Source of the DNA: Deltaproteobacteria bacterium
GTDB lineage: Bacteria; Desulfobacterota; Syntrophobacteria; Syntrophobacterales; Syntrophobacteraceae
Length of the DNA: 64,000 bases
NCBI GenBank assembly: GCA_021777755.1
Contig: JAJYDE010000001.1
Location: forward strand, 62,001 to 126,000
Direction of reading: 5' to 3'
Within the stretch, counting starts at the first letter, position 1. The number at the start of each line of letters is the position of its first letter. The position numbers and the translations under genes were made by a program. Of the stretch, positions 45,253 through 54,974 are shown piece by piece. The notes below the pieces were generated by a model. It made no database searches. It saw only the letters and a list, made by a program, of their open reading frames with translations, and was not told the DNA's origin.

Positions 45253-47115
45253 CTAGTCCGCCACGAATGCAAGATCGGGCATCTCGAGGGCGGATTTGTC
45301 GTCGTTCATGATGCCGCGGGCCTTCCCCTGCGCCTGGGTAAGAACCTGGTTTACGAAGAAACGGGCCGAGGCGATTTTGCCGAAGTAGAAGGCCGCACCG
45401 CGGTTTTCGCTCACCAACCGGCTCCGGGAGCCTTCATCGTTTGCGCCCTGTTCGGCAAAGAGCTGCTCGAGCTTCTTTCCGGCAATGGCCGCCTGCCAGA
45501 TGAGCAAAAATCCCATCACCACATCGCCGAATATATCCAGGAAGGGTTTGGCGTAGAGGACGGGGACCTTGAAATCCTCTGTGATGCTTTTCATGGCAAA
45601 AAATTTGGTGACCTGGATGAGGCTTTCCTGCGCTTCATCGTAGACTTTCAAGAGGTCTCGCAGGCTGTAATCCTCCCGAGCCCCGGCCAGGACCTTGGCA
45701 ACGGCCTTGAGACCGTTTTTCAGAAGAAGCCCCTGCTTGTAGGCGAGCTTTCTGCCCACCAGGTCGAGGGCCTGGATTCCGTTGGTTCCCTCATAGAGGG
45801 AGGCTATCTTGCAGTCTCTCATGAACTGCTCGACGGGGTATTCCTGGATGAAGCCGTAGCCGCCGTAGACCTGGATGGCGGTCTCGCAGACCCTGAAGCC
45901 CAAATCGCTTCCAACCGATTTGCAGATCGGAATCAAAAGGTCCACATAGCCCTGGAAAAGGTCCTTTTCCTCCTGGTTTTCGGCGATCCTTACCCGGTCG
46001 ATGCAGTAAGCGGTCACGTAGAGCATGGCGCGCATGCCTTCGGTGCTGCTCTTCATCGACAGGAGCATGCGTCTTACGTCGGGGTGCTCGATAATGGCCA
46101 CCCTGGGGGCGTTGTCGTCTTTCATGTTCTCGACCGCCGAGCCCTGGAAACGCTCCTTGGCGTACTGCAGAGCATGCAGATAGGCGGCCGATCCGTGGCA
46201 GAGTCCCTGCATGCCCACGAAAAGCCGGGCTTCGTTCATCATGTCGAACATGATTCGCATGCCCTTGTTTTCCTCACCCATGAGGTAACCCGTGCTGCCG
46301 CCGTTTTCACCGAAGTTTAGAACGCAGGTGGCCGAGCCGTGGATGCCCATCTTGTGTTCGATGCCCGCGCATGCCACGTCGTTTGCGACCAGCTCCGCGG
46401 ATTCGGTCACGCGAAGCCGCGGGACAAGAAAGATGGAAATTCCCCGGGTTCCCGCCGGTGCGCCCTCGATGCGTGCAAGCACCATGTGAATGATGTTGTC
46501 GGTAAGATCGTGCATGCCCGAGGAGATAAACATCTTGGAGCCGGTAATCGTGTATGTGCCGTCAGAATTTCGAACGGCCCTTGTCCTCAAATTTCCAACA
46601 TCGCTTCCCGCGCCCGGTTCGGTAAGGCACATCGTCCCGCCCCATTCGCCGGAAAACATCTTTTCCATGTAAATTTCCCGGAGTTCGGGAGTCCCGTACT
46701 TTTCCAGAAGCAGCGCCGCCCCGTGGGTGAGACCCGGATACATGAGAAGCGACCAGTTGGCCGCGCCCATCATTTCCACGCAGGGCTGGCCTACAACGAT
46801 CGGCAACCCCTGGCCTCCCACCTCCTGGGGATCCGACATGGCCAGCCAGCCCCCCTCGCGGTGCAGACGGTAGGGCTCGTGAAAACAGTCTGGGACCTTG
46901 ACCTGCCCGTTTTCGAACCGGCAGCCCTGCTGGTCGCCCGGTTTGTTGGTCGGATAGAAAGCCCGCTCGGAAAGTTTTGCGGCCTCTTCTATGACCATAT
47001 CGAAGGTTTCCCGCGAAAACTCGGAATACAGGGGCGCCTTGCACAGTTTTTCCTCAATATCCAATTGTTCGTAAAGGATAAACTTCGCGTCTCTTTCATC
47101 AATGAGCAGCTTCAT
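45253..47115 (-). CDS. Large acyl-CoA dehydrogenase with C-terminal extension
   Basis: A 620-residue dehydrogenase of the long (about 600 residue) ACAD group, with an extra C-terminal helical domain (about 470-610). The flavin site is 'MCLTEPGAGSDVGNLRT', the central region 'GIEHKMGIHGSATC', and the catalytic Glu sits in 'SLYEGTNGIQALDLVGRK'. This type includes DmdC-like and long-chain enzymes; chain length is not readable. It overlaps the regulator gene by 4 bp (ATGA), so translation is probably coupled. Confidence 0.92.
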   Translation of the reverse strand: MKLLIDERDAKFILYEQLDIEEKLCKAPLYSEFSRETFDMVIEEAAKLSERAFYPTNKPGDQQGCRFENGQVKVPDCFHEPYRLHREGGWLAMSDPQEVGGQGLPIVVGQPCVEMMGAANWSLLMYPGLTHGAALLLEKYGTPELREIYMEKMFSGEWGGTMCLTEPGAGSDVGNLRTRAVRNSDGTYTITGSKMFISSGMHDLTDNIIHMVLARIEGAPAGTRGISIFLVPRLRVTESAELVANDVACAGIEHKMGIHGSATCVLNFGENGGSTGYLMGEENKGMRIMFDMMNEARLFVGMQGLCHGSAAYLHALQYAKERFQGSAVENMKDDNAPRVAIIEHPDVRRMLLSMKSSTEGMRAMLYVTAYCIDRVRIAENQEEKDLFQGYVDLLIPICKSVGSDLGFRVCETAIQVYGGYGFIQEYPVEQFMRDCKIASLYEGTNGIQALDLVGRKLAYKQGLLLKNGLKAVAKVLAGAREDYSLRDLLKVYDEAQESLIQVTKFFAMKSITEDFKVPVLYAKPFLDIFGDVVMGFLLIWQAAIAGKKLEQLFAEQGANDEGSRSRLVSENRGAAFYFGKIASARFFVNQVLTQAQGKARGIMNDDKSALEMPDLAFVAD

Positions 47116-47786
47116 CCATTTCTCCTTCTATATTCAACTTGATGCTCCGCGGGGCCGCTGTCGGCCGTAGTGCCCCGGTCGGAAATTTCAGTCACGCACG
47201 GCCCAATGCCGTTAATGAGAAGACCCACCAACTGGTCGGTAAGAGAGATGAGGTTGTATTTCATGCCGGTCATCACCCAGGTCGAGACCACCTCGTCAAG
47301 AGCGCCGAAAATGAGGTGGGTGACAAGCCCCGGGGATACCTCCTTGCGAAAGACTCCCTCCTTGCGACCGAACTCCACAACTTCCCTGATCAGCCCCAGG
47401 TATTGCTGAAGCCCGCTTTTGACGCCCCGGCGCATGAAGCGTCCGCTCTGGCGCAACTCGACCTGGAAGCAGGCCGCAAGCTCGGGGTCCGCCTGAAAAT
47501 CGGAGAGGTGCATACGCACCAGACATTCCAGCCGGGACCTGGCATCTTGTTTTTCCATCACCGCCACGCGAAACCTCGAGACGATTTCTTCCATCCTGAC
47601 TTCAAAAATCGAGATGAGCAGATCCTCTTTGTTTTTGAAGTACAGGTAGACGGTCCCCGGAGCGAGTCCGGCGTCCTCGGCGATCTGGGAGACCTTGGCC
47701 TTGAAAAAGCCTTCCCTGGCAAATACCCTGACGGCCGAATCCAGGATGCGGAGGCGTTTATCGGGAGCTTTGACGCGCATGAGCAA
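47112..47786 (-). CDS. TetR-family fatty-acid regulator (FadR-like)
   Basis: A 224-residue repressor. The N-terminal HTH (about 12-55) reads 'RILDSAVRVFAREGF' and 'IAEDAGLAPGTVYLYFKNKEDLL'-like (in parts), and the C-terminal ligand domain resembles the Bacillus FadR/YsiA class ('MHLSDFQADPELAACFQVELRQS'-like, in part), which senses acyl-CoA. It is the first gene of the operon that holds acyl-CoA dehydrogenase, thiolase, hydroxyacyl-CoA dehydrogenase, ligase and fadL, and a 32-bp palindrome lies 28 bp upstream of its ATG. Acyl-CoA as ligand is inference from family and context. Confidence 0.88.
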   Translation of the reverse strand: MLMRVKAPDKRLRILDSAVRVFAREGFFKAKVSQIAEDAGLAPGTVYLYFKNKEDLLISIFEVRMEEIVSRFRVAVMEKQDARSRLECLVRMHLSDFQADPELAACFQVELRQSGRFMRRGVKSGLQQYLGLIREVVEFGRKEGVFRKEVSPGLVTHLIFGALDEVVSTWVMTGMKYNLISLTDQLVGLLINGIGPCVTEISDRGTTADSGPAEHQVEYRRRNG

Positions 47787-48542
47787 TGCCTTTTTTGGCC
47801 AGAGAGTCGGTTTCTTAAAATGAATGAATCATCATTCATTTTAAGCCCGTATAACACCGCCCTCTTTTGCGTGTCAATAAAAAAATTCATTTTTTTGTGG
47901 GGGCACCGACCGGGGATTTAGTGGCCGGCAGGCTCCCTCGGTAAATCCGTAAGGTTTACTTTACTATACCTGTTTGAAAAGCTCAAGAATCTGCAACGGA
48001 ATCTTTGAAGGAATCTTCATTGGCGCCTGGAACCGTGAGGGTGCTCGACTCGCTTCTTAATCGGCTATGAACGGGGCGGGGGGCTTTGGCCCCCGAGGGG
48101 CTCAAAAACCGGGAAAACCCTCGCTCGCAATGTGGACGTCCTGCCAAAGATTTCACTTCAGCTTCCTTATCAAAGTGCCGATCTAGATAGCTTGAGACGG
48201 GATGCCAAGGGCTGTTGCGAATCGAGTGTATATGATTTCGCTCGAGCATGGCAGGCAGGTATGAGAGGGGATTTCGCGCCTGTACCAAGAAAGAGCCTTG
48301 GAATTGTCTGACAGGGTGCTGCAATGGCGAAAAATGGCTTAAGCAATGGCGCACTGGAACGGAGAGCGACTCATCTCGCCATGCCCGGAGCGCTTTCAAC
48401 TGAAAATCCGTGGACCTCGAACCAGGACGATCCTTTTAAGTTACGCAAAATCATCTCTTTTAGGATGCTGAAAGGAGATGAGTGCTATATGACGCCCCGA
48501 CTTCGGGGCATATCCGGTAACTGTCGACCAAAGGAGCGGATC
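47787..48542 (+). other. Intergenic region with the FadR-like operator and SBP leader
   Basis: About 756 bp between the TetR gene and the solute-binding protein gene. It contains the operator at 47814-47845. Further on, AAAGGAG near 48470 precedes an ATG at 48489 that is in frame with the binding protein, and GCCCCGA-CT-TCGGGGC forms a short hairpin at 48494-48509. A 138-codon minus-strand frame at 47983-48399 has no ribosome site and I reject it. Confidence 0.5.
47814..47845. promoter_or_regulatory. FadR-like operator palindrome
   Basis: Perfect 14-bp arms, CTTAAAATGAATGA and TCATTCATTTTAAG, flank ATCA. The core TGAATGA-N4-TCATTCA matches the FadR box I recall for the Bacillus TetR-type regulator at nearly every position. 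It is 28 bp before the TetR gene, so autoregulation of the whole fatty-acid operon is likely. Confidence 0.82.
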
Positions 48543-50054
48543 GTGAAAAAATGTCGATTATGTTGTCTGGTCATATTGTTCCTGGTGTTTTGCCAGGTAA
48601 GGGTCTCCATTGCGAAAACCCTGCGGGTGGCGAGCTTCGAAACCGACGTGCCGGGGATCACGCCGCTGGCCCAAAGCTTTGATCCGGATTCATACATCCT
48701 CATAAGCCAAATTTTCAACAGCCTGATCGAATTCGATCTGAACGGCAAGAAGGTCCCGGCTTTGGCCATCTCGTGGAAGCAGGTGAACCCTACCACCTAT
48801 CAATTCGATTTGAGAAAGGGCGTAAAGTTTCAGAACGGAGACGACTTCACCGCACAGGACGTCAAATATACTTTCGAGACGGCGGTCGATCCCAAGACGA
48901 AGGCCGGCAGCGCCTGGATTCTAAACACGATAAAAAAAGTCGACATAATCGACCCGTACAAGGTGAACATTGAACTGACGCACCCGGACGGAATGTTTTT
49001 ATACCGCATCACCATGTTTGGCGCGATCTGTCCCGGAAACTACATAAAGAAGGTGGGGTTGGACGAGTTCAATAAGAACCCGATAGGCACCGGTCCGTTC
49101 AAGTTCGTGCGATGGGACAAGGGAAAGGAGATCGTCCTGGCGAAGAATCCAGGGTACTGGAAGACCGGGCTGCCCCACTATGACGAACTGGACTTCATGA
49201 TCATGCCCGAGGCGCAATGGGCGGGCGCACTGGCTGCTGGAAAGGTCGACCTCATCACCGACGTTCCCCTCGCGGACCGCGCCGCCGTGGCAGGCAACAA
49301 AAATCTCAAGACTATGCAGAGACTGGTTTTGGAATCTTATTGGGCGATGCTCAGAAACAAGGGCCCGCTGGCCCATGTCAGGGTGAGGCAGGCGCTCAAC
49401 CATGCCTTGAACAAGGACGAGCTGATAAAGGTCCAGGCAGGCGGCCAGGGGGTCCCCATGGCGTCTTTGGGCATGGAGCACGAGGAGGGCCAAAACCCGA
49501 ATTTGAAGCCCTATCCATATGACGTGGCCAAGGCCAAAAGCCTCATGGCGGCCGCCGGATACCCGAACGGCTTTACAATTAAAGCCATTTCCATCGATGA
49601 CGCCACTCCCTTGAATGAGGTCATTGTAAAAGACCTTGCGGCGATAGGGGTCAAGGTGGAGATGGAAACGGTGAGCCGTCCCGATTTCGCCAAAAGAGTT
49701 GTCGTCGGCAAGATTACGGGACATCCCTACGAAGGGGACATGGCCATAGACCTCGTGGACAACCCGATCATCGACATGTCTTTTCACGCCGGCCTGTTTT
49801 TGGCCTCAAGCAGTCCCTGGGCGCTATTGAATGATCCGGCATACGACAAGAAGTTCCTGTGGACCCAGCTCATGGCCGATCCCGCGCAACACATCAGCGC
49901 GCTGCAAGCCCTTGACCAGTATATCCACGACCAGGCCCTGATGCTCTTCACCATTCAGCCCGTCAGGATGTTTGCAATGAAAAAGGAGGTAACCATTCCG
50001 GGCATAGGACTCAACGGGCATATAGATTACGTCGTCTTCAGCGAAGCCAACTAG
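48543..50054 (+). CDS. ABC-type solute-binding protein, family 5 (peptide/nickel type)
   Basis: A 503-residue exported protein (SBP_bac_5, DppA/OppA type). A signal peptide covers about residues 1-22 ('CCLVILFLVFCQVRVSIAKT' region); C7-C8 in it are not a clear lipobox. 'GVKFQNGDDFTAQDVKYTFE', 'GTGPFKFVRW' and 'RVRQALNHALNKDELI' are family marks (in parts). I choose GTG at 48543 with AAGGAG six bases before, because it places the signal peptide at the N-terminus; an in-frame ATG at 48489 also has a ribosome site. No permease or ATPase genes are nearby, and a chemoreceptor gene follows, so it may serve sensing. Ligand unknown. Confidence 0.88.
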   Translation: MKKCRLCCLVILFLVFCQVRVSIAKTLRVASFETDVPGITPLAQSFDPDSYILISQIFNSLIEFDLNGKKVPALAISWKQVNPTTYQFDLRKGVKFQNGDDFTAQDVKYTFETAVDPKTKAGSAWILNTIKKVDIIDPYKVNIELTHPDGMFLYRITMFGAICPGNYIKKVGLDEFNKNPIGTGPFKFVRWDKGKEIVLAKNPGYWKTGLPHYDELDFMIMPEAQWAGALAAGKVDLITDVPLADRAAVAGNKNLKTMQRLVLESYWAMLRNKGPLAHVRVRQALNHALNKDELIKVQAGGQGVPMASLGMEHEEGQNPNLKPYPYDVAKAKSLMAAAGYPNGFTIKAISIDDATPLNEVIVKDLAAIGVKVEMETVSRPDFAKRVVVGKITGHPYEGDMAIDLVDNPIIDMSFHAGLFLASSSPWALLNDPAYDKKFLWTQLMADPAQHISALQALDQYIHDQALMLFTIQPVRMFAMKKEVTIPGIGLNGHIDYVVFSEAN

Positions 50055-50080
50055 TGTGCATCCGCGGAGCCTTTTCGTTG

Positions 50081-50111
50081 CGGCGGCAGGTGCCCAGCGG
50101 GTCTGCCGCCG
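50081..50111 (+). terminator. Hairpin between SBP and chemoreceptor genes
   Basis: CGGCGGCAG and CTGCCGCCG (9 bp) with a 13-base loop, 26 bp after the binding-protein stop. No T-run, so at most partial termination. Confidence 0.35.
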
Positions 50112-50223
50112 TTGCCGGGAGGGGCTCCAAGACGAGATGGGCGCAATTTTGCCGCACCCGTTTCCGGGTGGAGGCCGGGTGGGCGGACAAGTAGCGAGAA
50201 TGTAGAAAAAGAGGTCGCCAATT

Positions 50224-52275
50224 ATGCAGGGCCTAAATAAATCCATCAGTCTTAGAACGAAGATGTTGGTAGGGGTGCTTATTCCTTTGGTACCCATGTT
50301 CGCCATCATAGGGATCAACTATCACTCCGGGCGCGAGACGACGCTGCGCCACTGCTCCAGCATCATGAAGCTCCTGGGTCGCAATGGCGCCGATGATATG
50401 GGCAATTTCATGGATGCTCAGGCGAGAGTCTTCAGGACATGGACCAAGCAGGACATATTTGGAATGGCTATCGAGTTCAGTTCCGTCAGCGAACTGAAAG
50501 ACCAGGTGGCCAACTTTTTGAATGGCCAGGAAGGAATAGAGCTTCTTCTGCTTACCGATCCCGGAGGCAAAATCCTTTATGCGGCAACCAACGGACAGTT
50601 GAACTCCCGATATGTCGGCGGGCTGCCGGGAAAAGAAGTGCCGCATATGATCAAGCCTGCAGGCGAGGGCCGCTATGGATGCGCCTTCGTCAAAGCTCAA
50701 ATCCTTAAAGGCTCGGGAGTCAAAGACCCTACCACCTTGGCCTTTTCCTTCCAAACCAGAGACTCCTCCAACAAGCCAAACGGCTTCCTGCTCGGGTACG
50801 TGAACTGGTCGGTGGTCGAACAAAAAACGATTGCCCTGGTGGCAAACGCCAGGGCAAACGGGTTTAAATCGGCAGGGGCCGCGGTGATCGAAAGAGCAAC
50901 GGGGCGCGTGCTGTCCAACTCCGGGCTTCAACCGCAAGGGAGCTTCACGGGTCTCGCAGCTGTTCTGAAGTCTCGCTTGAGCGCCAGAGGAGCAACGGAT
51001 GTCAGGTCGGTTTACTTGGACAAAAGAATTGAGTACCTGGAAACCGAGCCGGTCGGAGCCCCTTCAGCCATTCTTGGGAAACATTCCCGCTCAAAGGATG
51101 CTTCCGGCGCGGTCCTGGCAATACTCGTTCCTGAAAGCGACATATTGTCCGACCTGCGAGCGGCGCTCATAAACTCCTCTTTTATCGTTTTGGCCGCCAT
51201 AGGCGTCATTGCCCTGCTCGGCCTGTTCATGGTCCGCACCATTTTCGGCCCCATCGAGAAAACCAATTCCATGTTGAAAGACATTGCCCGGGGCGAGGGG
51301 GATTTGACCAGACGCCTTGACTCCTCCAGAGGTGATGAGATTGGCCAAATGGCGGGCTGGTTCAATCTTTTCGTCGAAAAGATCCAAAATATCATAAAAG
51401 AGATGTCCGGCAATGCGGAGGTCCTGGCGGCCTCGGCCGCGGAACTCTCGGCGGTGTCGGGCAAGATGGAGGCCGGGGTGAAAGAGATTTCCGAGATGTC
51501 GAACACCGTTGCGGCCGCCGCCGAAGAGGCCAGCGCCAACAACACCTCCATAGTCGGCAACATGGAGGGGGCCGCGGCGAGCTTGACCACGGTGGCGGGC
51601 GCCACGGAAGAAATGAGCGCAACGGTGGGCGAGATCGCCTCCAACACCGCGAAAGCCAGGGCTATAAGCAGTGAGGCTACCGAGCAAGCCGGCGCCGTAT
51701 CGGAGATGATGAAAAATCTGGGCAGAAGTGCGCAGGAAATAGGCTTGGTGACCGAGGTCATAAACAGTATTTCGGCCCAGACAAACCTTCTTGCGCTAAA
51801 CGCCACCATTGAGGCGGCGCGAGCCGGCGCCGCGGGCAAAGGATTTGCGGTGGTGGCCAATGAGATAAAGGAGTTGGCCCAGCAGACGGCCGTGGCCACC
51901 GAGGACATCAAGAGCAAGATTTCCAGCATCCAGGCCTCCACCGGAGGAGCGATCGCGGACATCGAGAAGATCGCCGGCGTCATCGGCCAGGTCGGGGGTG
52001 TCGTATCCACAATAGCGGCCGCCATTGAGCAACAGTCGGTGGTTACCCGCGATGTGGCATCCAACATAGCGCAGGTGTCCGAGGGTGTGAGGGATTCCAA
52101 TGAGCGCGTGGGGCAAACGGCCTCGGTTTCAAAGAGCATTGCACGGGACATGGCCGAAGTAAATTCGAAGATCGATGAAATCAGCCAGGGCGGGGCCAGG
52201 GTCGAGACCAGCGCCATGGAACTGTCGAGGCTGGCCGGGCAGCTCAAGCAGGTAGTGGGCAGGTTCAGGGTGTGA
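50224..52275 (+). CDS. Methyl-accepting chemotaxis protein with large periplasmic sensor
   Basis: A 683-residue chemoreceptor. TM1 is about residues 14-33, the periplasmic sensor about 34-318 (size of a double Cache domain), TM2 about 320-341, then a HAMP domain ('[20 protein letters not shown]' region) and signalling helices with tip '[19 protein letters not shown]'. A weak ribosome site AAGAGGT precedes the ATG. The gene follows the orphan binding protein by 169 bp in the same direction, suggesting the pair may work together. It ends 'KQVVGRFRV' without a CheR-binding pentapeptide. Confidence 0.93.
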   Translation: MQGLNKSISLRTKMLVGVLIPLVPMFAIIGINYHSGRETTLRHCSSIMKLLGRNGADDMGNFMDAQARVFRTWTKQDIFGMAIEFSSVSELKDQVANFLNGQEGIELLLLTDPGGKILYAATNGQLNSRYVGGLPGKEVPHMIKPAGEGRYGCAFVKAQILKGSGVKDPTTLAFSFQTRDSSNKPNGFLLGYVNWSVVEQKTIALVANARANGFKSAGAAVIERATGRVLSNSGLQPQGSFTGLAAVLKSRLSARGATDVRSVYLDKRIEYLETEPVGAPSAILGKHSRSKDASGAVLAILVPESDILSDLRAALINSSFIVLAAIGVIALLGLFMVRTIFGPIEKTNSMLKDIARGEGDLTRRLDSSRGDEIGQMAGWFNLFVEKIQNIIKEMSGNAEVLAASAAELSAVSGKMEAGVKEISEMSNTVAAAAEEASANNTSIVGNMEGAAASLTTVAGATEEMSATVGEIASNTAKARAISSEATEQAGAVSEMMKNLGRSAQEIGLVTEVINSISAQTNLLALNATIEAARAGAAGKGFAVVANEIKELAQQTAVATEDIKSKISSIQASTGGAIADIEKIAGVIGQVGGVVSTIAAAIEQQSVVTRDVASNIAQVSEGVRDSNERVGQTASVSKSIARDMAEVNSKIDEISQGGARVETSAMELSRLAGQLKQVVGRFRV

Positions 52276-52462
52276 GGCGGGGCTTGGTCAACCGCGCCGA
52301 TTGAACCCGTTCATGGCGTGAGCCGGGCCGTCGGCAAGGAGGGCCCGGGCGGTTTCCGCAGCACAGGGCGCGGCCTGCGAATCTAAACCGGAGGGCCGAA
52401 TCGGCCGGGGACGACAAACCGGAGAACCGGGGAGAGTTCGGCCATATTTGGCCCCCATAGCC

Positions 52463-53560
52463 TCAGACTTTGCCAATGAGCTTTCGGTGCAAATTGACCA
52501 CGAAATCCTGGGCGTTTGTAAGAATCGAGCGTGCTGTAAGGGAGCCGCGGTCGGCGAGCTTGTTGGCGGCAAATTCGGACATGTCGATCACGAAAAAATA
52601 GACGGGTCGGATCGAGCCGTCCTCCATTACCCGGTAGGAGGGGGTCATGTTGCCGGTGGCGATCGAGTGAAGCTGGGTGGCCATGGAGATAACCGTTGTG
52701 GCTTTTCTGGCAAGAGCGCGCATCCGGTCCTGGGCTTCACTCACGTTTGCAAAAACATCGGGCAGCGGGCCGTCGTCACGGATGGAGCCAGCCAGCACGA
52801 AGGGAATGGAGCGTCTGACCAGGGAGGCCATGATACCATCTTTCAACTCTCCGCTTTCCACCGCCGCCTTGATCGAACCGATTCGCCCGATGCGGTTGAT
52901 CGTGTCGAGATGTTTGTAATGGCCCAGGGAGGCATGCTTTTTTGTGTAAATATCCTGCCCGAGAGCCGTGCCGAAAAGAGCGGCCTCCATATCGTGGGTG
53001 GCCAGGGCGTTTCCGGCAAGAACCCCGTGTACGAATCCCGCGTCTATAATGGCTGCGAGGCAATCGCGCGAATCCTTGTCGAAGGCCACCGCCGGTCCGA
53101 GCACCCACAGAAGGAAGCCCTTCTCGCGGTCATGTTCGAGAAGGTTGTAGAGTTCGTCATAGTCGCAGGAAAAGGAGGTCTCCCTGGAGATCCCGGTGCG
53201 AAAGGCGAATTTTTCATGGCTCGAGCGCTGCCGTTTGAAAGCTTCGGTATGGACCAGTATCCCGTCTTCGCCGTTTTCCCGCCGTCCGCAGGCGACGAGT
53301 TCTCCGGGGCTGAGGCGCCGGAACTCCTTGATTTCTATCGCGATCTCATCCCGCAAAACCGCCACGCAGTCCATGCGTGAATCCTTCGCAAGGACCCACT
53401 TGCCTTTTTGAACATGGAAATATTCGGGGTAGATCGAAGTGGCGTGATAGCCCCTCGGGGCAATCCCCGGCTTTTTCACCTCCTTAAATTGCACAAGGGG
53501 AGCTTCGAGTAGTCGCGGCGAGTTGAATGCGGGCGGAATGAATTCCGGCAGCTTGAACAT
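52463..53560 (-). CDS. ArgZ/TIGR00300-type protein (LOR/SDH-related, putative ornithine cyclodeaminase)
   Basis: A 365-residue protein of the TIGR00300 family, which covers archaeal ornithine cyclodeaminases and the C-terminal part of cyanobacterial ArgZ/AgrE. Seen are 'GYHATSIYPEYF' and 'SRMDCVAVL' in the N-terminal domain, 'GRRENGEDGILVH', a nucleotide-binding region around 'HGVLAGNALATHDMEAALFG', and 'PFVLAGSIRDDGPLPDV', which I recall as a strong family mark. The reaction would be ornithine to proline with NAD, but function in bacteria is not settled. ATG at 53560 follows AGAGGA; the frame opens further back inside pgsA. It is 8 bp after pgsA. Confidence 0.7.
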   Translation of the reverse strand: MFKLPEFIPPAFNSPRLLEAPLVQFKEVKKPGIAPRGYHATSIYPEYFHVQKGKWVLAKDSRMDCVAVLRDEIAIEIKEFRRLSPGELVACGRRENGEDGILVHTEAFKRQRSSHEKFAFRTGISRETSFSCDYDELYNLLEHDREKGFLLWVLGPAVAFDKDSRDCLAAIIDAGFVHGVLAGNALATHDMEAALFGTALGQDIYTKKHASLGHYKHLDTINRIGRIGSIKAAVESGELKDGIMASLVRRSIPFVLAGSIRDDGPLPDVFANVSEAQDRMRALARKATTVISMATQLHSIATGNMTPSYRVMEDGSIRPVYFFVIDMSEFAANKLADRGSLTARSILTNAQDFVVNLHRKLIGKV

Positions 53561-53568
53561 TTTATCCT

Positions 53569-54171
53569 CTAATTGCCGGGTTGGCCTTGTCGTCGCGCCT
53601 CCCTGAAAAAATTGACGAAGTAATCCAATGCGGAGGCATAGCCCAGGAGCAGCGATGCCCACAGGAAAAAAACCCCTATGGGAGTCAAGACCCAGTGCAG
53701 CTTAGGGATCGCCGGCAGCAAAAACATAAGGGCCAGGGTCTGGGATACCATTTTGTTTTTGCCCATCCGGCTCGCGTTGATCATAAGTCCGTTTGCGGCC
53801 GCAATCGAGCGCAGCCCCGTTATGGCGATCTCCCGGCCCACGATCAGAAAAACCAGCCAGGCGTAAACGTAGGGGACCTTCGGGATCAGCATGATGAGCA
53901 CGGCCGTTGTCAGAAGCTTATCGGCGAGCGGATCGAGCAGTTTGCCTATCGAGGTGACGGTGTTGGAGCGTCGTGCCAGATGACCGTCGAGGTAGTCGGT
54001 AATCGAGGCTATGCAGTAGAATACAAAGGCGACATTTTGAGCGACTATGGATGACCGGGGAGCAAGGAGCGCCACAATCAATGGAATTGTAGCCATCCTG
54101 GAATAGGTCAGGACGTTGGGCAAAGTCGTAAGGCTCTGCCTGGACAGATCACTTCGTTTCAAAAGGACCAT
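53569..54171 (-). CDS. pgsA: CDP-diacylglycerol--glycerol-3-phosphate 3-phosphatidyltransferase
   Basis: A 200-residue integral membrane enzyme making phosphatidylglycerophosphate. The CDP-alcohol phosphotransferase motif D-G-x2-A-R-x8-G-x3-D-x3-D is complete in 'DYLDGHLARRSNTVTSIGKL' followed by LDPLADK. Several TM helices are evident, and 'TTLPNVLTYSRM' is the usual N-terminal region. The ribosome site is weak. It is followed at 8 bp by the ArgZ-like gene. Confidence 0.93.
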   Translation of the reverse strand: MVLLKRSDLSRQSLTTLPNVLTYSRMATIPLIVALLAPRSSIVAQNVAFVFYCIASITDYLDGHLARRSNTVTSIGKLLDPLADKLLTTAVLIMLIPKVPYVYAWLVFLIVGREIAITGLRSIAAANGLMINASRMGKNKMVSQTLALMFLLPAIPKLHWVLTPIGVFFLWASLLLGYASALDYFVNFFREARRQGQPGN

Positions 54172-54230
54172 AAGTCAAACTCTCAGATTCCAACGCCCGC
54201 GGCACTGAGTCCCTAAACCAATCCTCCCGA

Positions 54231-54881
54231 TTAGTAACGGTATCGATCGTAAAAGTCCATAACTCTCTTAACATAAAGTTGGGTTTGCCCGAAGGGCGGA
54301 ACTCCTCCCCAGGCGATCACCGCCTCCGGGCCGGCATTGTAGGCGGCCAGAGCAAGAAGCGTGTTGTTGCCGAACATGTCGAGCATCATCTTGAGATACC
54401 GCGCCCCGCCGTCGATATTTTCCCTGGGATCGAAGGGATCCGACACTCCAAGGTCGCGCGAGGTCCCGGGCATGAGTTGCATGAGGCCCATGGCGCCTTT
54501 GGAGGACACCGCGGAAGGGTTGAAGCCCGACTCGGCCCGAATGACCGCCTTTACCAGATTGCAATCCACGCCGTAGAGGCTGCATATCTGCTTTATGTTG
54601 AGATCGTAGGCCGCCTGGTTCATATGGTAAAAGGTCGCCGGGCGGATCCCCCTGCCGTACGAGTAGGAGGGGAAATATTTGCGAAAGTTGGCCTGGTTTA
54701 GAGGCGGCAGACTTACCTCTTTTGACTGCGTATAAGTTGGAGTGTTGGTGTAGTGAATTGTGCCGTCTTTATCAACATACTTGTATATTTCAGCCCGCAG
54801 AGCCAACGGGAAGGAAACTGTCAAAACAATGATCAACACCGCGAAAACGACATACGGGGACCTCAATGCCGTTTGCTTCAT
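54231..54881 (-). CDS. Lytic murein transglycosylase (SLT domain, DUF4124 N-terminus)
   Basis: A 216-residue exported enzyme that cleaves peptidoglycan. It has an N-terminal signal helix (about 8-28), a DUF4124 segment 'EIYKYVDKDGTIHYTN', and an SLT catalytic domain: Glu in 'VIRAESGFNPSAVSSKGAMG' with 'GLMQLMPGT', 'ENIDGGARYLKMML' and 'ALAAYNAGP'. ATG at 54881 follows AGGAGG; a GTG six codons earlier would put the ribosome site inside the gene. It stands between transaldolase and pgsA genes. Confidence 0.9.
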   Translation of the reverse strand: MKQTALRSPYVVFAVLIIVLTVSFPLALRAEIYKYVDKDGTIHYTNTPTYTQSKEVSLPPLNQANFRKYFPSYSYGRGIRPATFYHMNQAAYDLNIKQICSLYGVDCNLVKAVIRAESGFNPSAVSSKGAMGLMQLMPGTSRDLGVSDPFDPRENIDGGARYLKMMLDMFGNNTLLALAAYNAGPEAVIAWGGVPPFGQTQLYVKRVMDFYDRYRY

Positions 54882-54974
54882 AGCTCCTCCTGTTTTCACA
54901 ACCCGGAAAACCCGCGCCGGCCGGCTTCCTTGACCGGGGCGGTTCGGGATCTGCCCCGTTGCCCCCCGTGCCCC

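Noticed and set aside
47983-48399. A 138-codon minus-strand frame in the gap before the binding protein
   Set aside because: No ribosome site, unusual composition, and no recognisable motif.
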